From Candidatus Nitrosomarinus sp. (GTDB lineage Archaea; Thermoproteota; Nitrososphaeria; Nitrososphaerales; Nitrosopumilaceae): DNA of 14,875 nt. How positions within the stretch are numbered: position 1 is the first letter of the stretch; each line of letters starts with the position of its first letter. Shown here one piece after another: positions 13,865-14,875 of this stretch. The position numbers and the translations under genes are program-made. A model generated the notes under the pieces. That model had not been told where the DNA came from. It was given only the letters and a program-made list of their open reading frames with translations, and did no database searches. The DNA lies in assembly GCA_003702465.1 (NCBI GenBank), contig REGF01000027.1:1-14875 (forward strand). Reading direction: 5' to 3'.

Positions 13865-14331
13865 AAACCTTTTGGTTTTCTTAATGTAAAACCTAAACTA
13901 AATCCAAGAATTATTACTCCAGATGTAATCACCATAAAGTCAAATGTAATTCCAAATGGATCAGGTGTTTGATTTGTATTTGCAACAATTTCTAATTCAC
14001 TACCACCTGTATTTTGAATTACGATAATAGTTTGACCTTCTTCAACATGAGCCCAATCAAGCACTAATTCTTTTTTATACGAAGTATTTGGAATGGTTAA
14101 TCCATCACCAGGACTAGTAAGTTTAAGATCAAAAGCATCACCAACTATTTTCATATACTGGGGAGCATCTTTTGGTGCTGGAATTGAAAAAGAAGCATTT
14201 TCTCCAGAAGCAATAACAAAATCTTCATCCATAGAAATTGTAGGTCCCAAAGTATTAACTAAAGAATAAGCACCAAGTGCAATAACTATACTACCTACAA
14301 TCATACCAATAATGGTTCTTGTTGCAAGCAT
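13861..14331 (-). CDS. Small membrane protein with two terminal helices and an external beta-rich domain
   Basis: A 156-residue protein not recognised as any named family. Helix 1 spans about 6-28 (TIIGMIVGSIVIALGAYSLV) after a short N-terminus with Arg5. Helix 2 spans about 127-149 and is followed by a basic RKPKGF tail. The basic ends suggest both termini are inside, with about 100 residues (29-126) outside the membrane. That part is rich in Thr, Ile and Val and looks like a small beta-sandwich (FVIASGENASFSIPAP, TIIVIQNTGGSELEIVANT). A strong ribosome-binding site, AAGGTGAT, lies 6 bases before the ATG, so it is translated from a leadered mRNA, probably as the second gene after guaB 35 bases upstream. 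Function unknown; a surface or envelope role is possible from topology only. Confidence 0.8.
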   Translation of the reverse strand: MLATRTIIGMIVGSIVIALGAYSLVNTLGPTISMDEDFVIASGENASFSIPAPKDAPQYMKIVGDAFDLKLTSPGDGLTIPNTSYKKELVLDWAHVEEGQTIIVIQNTGGSELEIVANTNQTPDPFGITFDFMVITSGVIILGFSLGFTLRKPKGF

Positions 14332-14336
14332 GATTA

Positions 14337-14344
14337 AATCACCT
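14337..14344 (-). promoter_or_regulatory. Strong Shine-Dalgarno site for the small membrane protein
   Basis: On the minus strand AAGGTGAT, complementary to the ATCACCTT-like 3' end of archaeal 16S rRNA, sits 6 bases before the ATG at 14331. It is the clearest ribosome-binding site in the window and fixes the start of this gene. Confidence 0.6.
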
Positions 14345-14366
14345 TATGTACTGCTTAAAAAATTAA

Positions 14367-14875
14367 CTACATTAGTGAAACATCATGAGGCTGACTTTCT
14401 GCAAATCCAGCTCTAGACATTTTAATGAATTCAGCATTTGTTTGCATTTGAGGAATTGTATGTGCACCACAATAACTCAAACCAGAACGAACTCCACCGG
14501 TTAATTGTTTTAGAATATCTACAACAGTACCTTTGTATGGAACCATAGCTTCAACTCCTTCTGCAACATAATCATTAAGATCATCATCAAATGATGTTGA
14601 GCCTGTTTCTTTTGACTTTCTTCCTATGGATGCAGCTAGAGATGCCATTCCACGATATACTTTGAAACGCTTACCATTCTTTGTCAAGACGGTTCCAGGT
14701 GATTCATCAGTTCCACCCAACATACTTCCAACCATAACAGTTGAAGCGCCAGCTGCTAATGCTTTTGTTGCATCACCAGAAGTTCTTGTTCCACCATCAG
14801 AAATAATTGGAATACCATAATCACGACCTATTTTTGCACAATCCATAACTGCAGTTAATTGAGGAACTCCTGAAC
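14367..14875 (-). CDS. guaB: IMP dehydrogenase (C-terminal part, cut by window edge)
   Basis: IMP dehydrogenase oxidises IMP to XMP with NAD, the first committed step of GMP synthesis. The window holds the last 168 or so codons, and the frame remains open through the right edge with GVPQLTAVMDC as the first readable residues. Visible family segments are GIPIISDGGTRTSGDATKAL, AAGASTVMVGSMLGGTDESPG, KVYRGMASLAA, GVEAMVPYKGTVVDI and GGVRSGLSYCGAHTI, covering the IMP phosphate-binding strands, the finger/flap and the C-terminus. The catalytic cysteine loop and any CBS domains lie outside the window. The first internal ATG (14846) is not the true start. The stop is 35 bases ahead of the small membrane protein gene. 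Confidence 0.95.
   Translation of the reverse strand, partial: SGVPQLTAVMDCAKIGRDYGIPIISDGGTRTSGDATKALAAGASTVMVGSMLGGTDESPGTVLTKNGKRFKVYRGMASLAASIGRKSKETGSTSFDDDLNDYVAEGVEAMVPYKGTVVDILKQLTGGVRSGLSYCGAHTIPQMQTNAEFIKMSRAGFAESQPHDVSLM

Noticed and set aside
1..14875. Search by eye for CRISPR arrays, insertion sequences, integrases, toxin-antitoxin pairs or other defence systems
   Set aside because: No direct-repeat array, transposase, integrase or terminal inverted repeat was seen. All genes belong to core metabolism or information processing, apart from two of unknown role.

Overview
The window is an AT-rich, gene-dense stretch of an ammonia-oxidising-type thaumarchaeal (Nitrososphaerota) chromosome, most like Nitrosopumilus or a close relative. 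The archaeal assignment rests on an initiator tRNA with an A1:U72 pair and a GGG/CCC anticodon stem, on genes for Dph2, TiaS and exosomal Csl4, on a mevalonate-pathway reductase, and on TATA boxes about 25 nt ahead of genes that lack a leader. The genus is inferred from overall protein character and base composition; no search was run.

Minus strand, 1-8156: transcription runs right to left through a PQQ-type sugar/aldose dehydrogenase-like secreted protein, a class II HMG-CoA reductase, and then a compact histidine operon in the order hisG-hisD-hisC-(HAD phosphatase)-hisB-hisH-hisA, with hisA cut by the left edge. A TATA box just ahead of hisG suggests the his genes also have their own promoter. 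Most his junctions are ATGA or TGATG stop/start overlaps. The HAD protein sits where a histidinol-phosphate phosphatase is needed and is the best candidate for that step.

Centre, 8239-9727: the initiator tRNA-Met gene is read rightwards. tiaS runs leftwards from 9642 and its stop codon is formed by the complement of the last three tRNA bases. tiaS is divergent from dph2, which starts with TTG. Both proteins belong to the translation apparatus: TiaS modifies the CAU anticodon of tRNA-Ile2 and Dph2 starts diphthamide synthesis on EF2.

Right part, 9725-14875: dph2 (+) meets a TPR protein (-) with no bases between their stops. The TPR gene is the second gene of a unit headed by an MDR-family oxidoreductase. 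Divergent from that unit lies csl4-pheA (exosome cap subunit, prephenate dehydratase). pheA overlaps tail-to-tail with a small two-helix membrane protein, which follows a guaB (IMP dehydrogenase) gene cut by the right edge.

No mobile element, CRISPR array, integrase or defence gene is visible, and no intergenic gap exceeds about 90 bases. This looks like conserved core genome rather than an accessory island. The items most worth a second look are the HAD protein inside the his operon, the tRNA/tiaS overlap, the apparent loss of the catalytic histidine in the PQQ-type protein, and several start codons that are better placed by TATA-box spacing than by longest-ORF logic.
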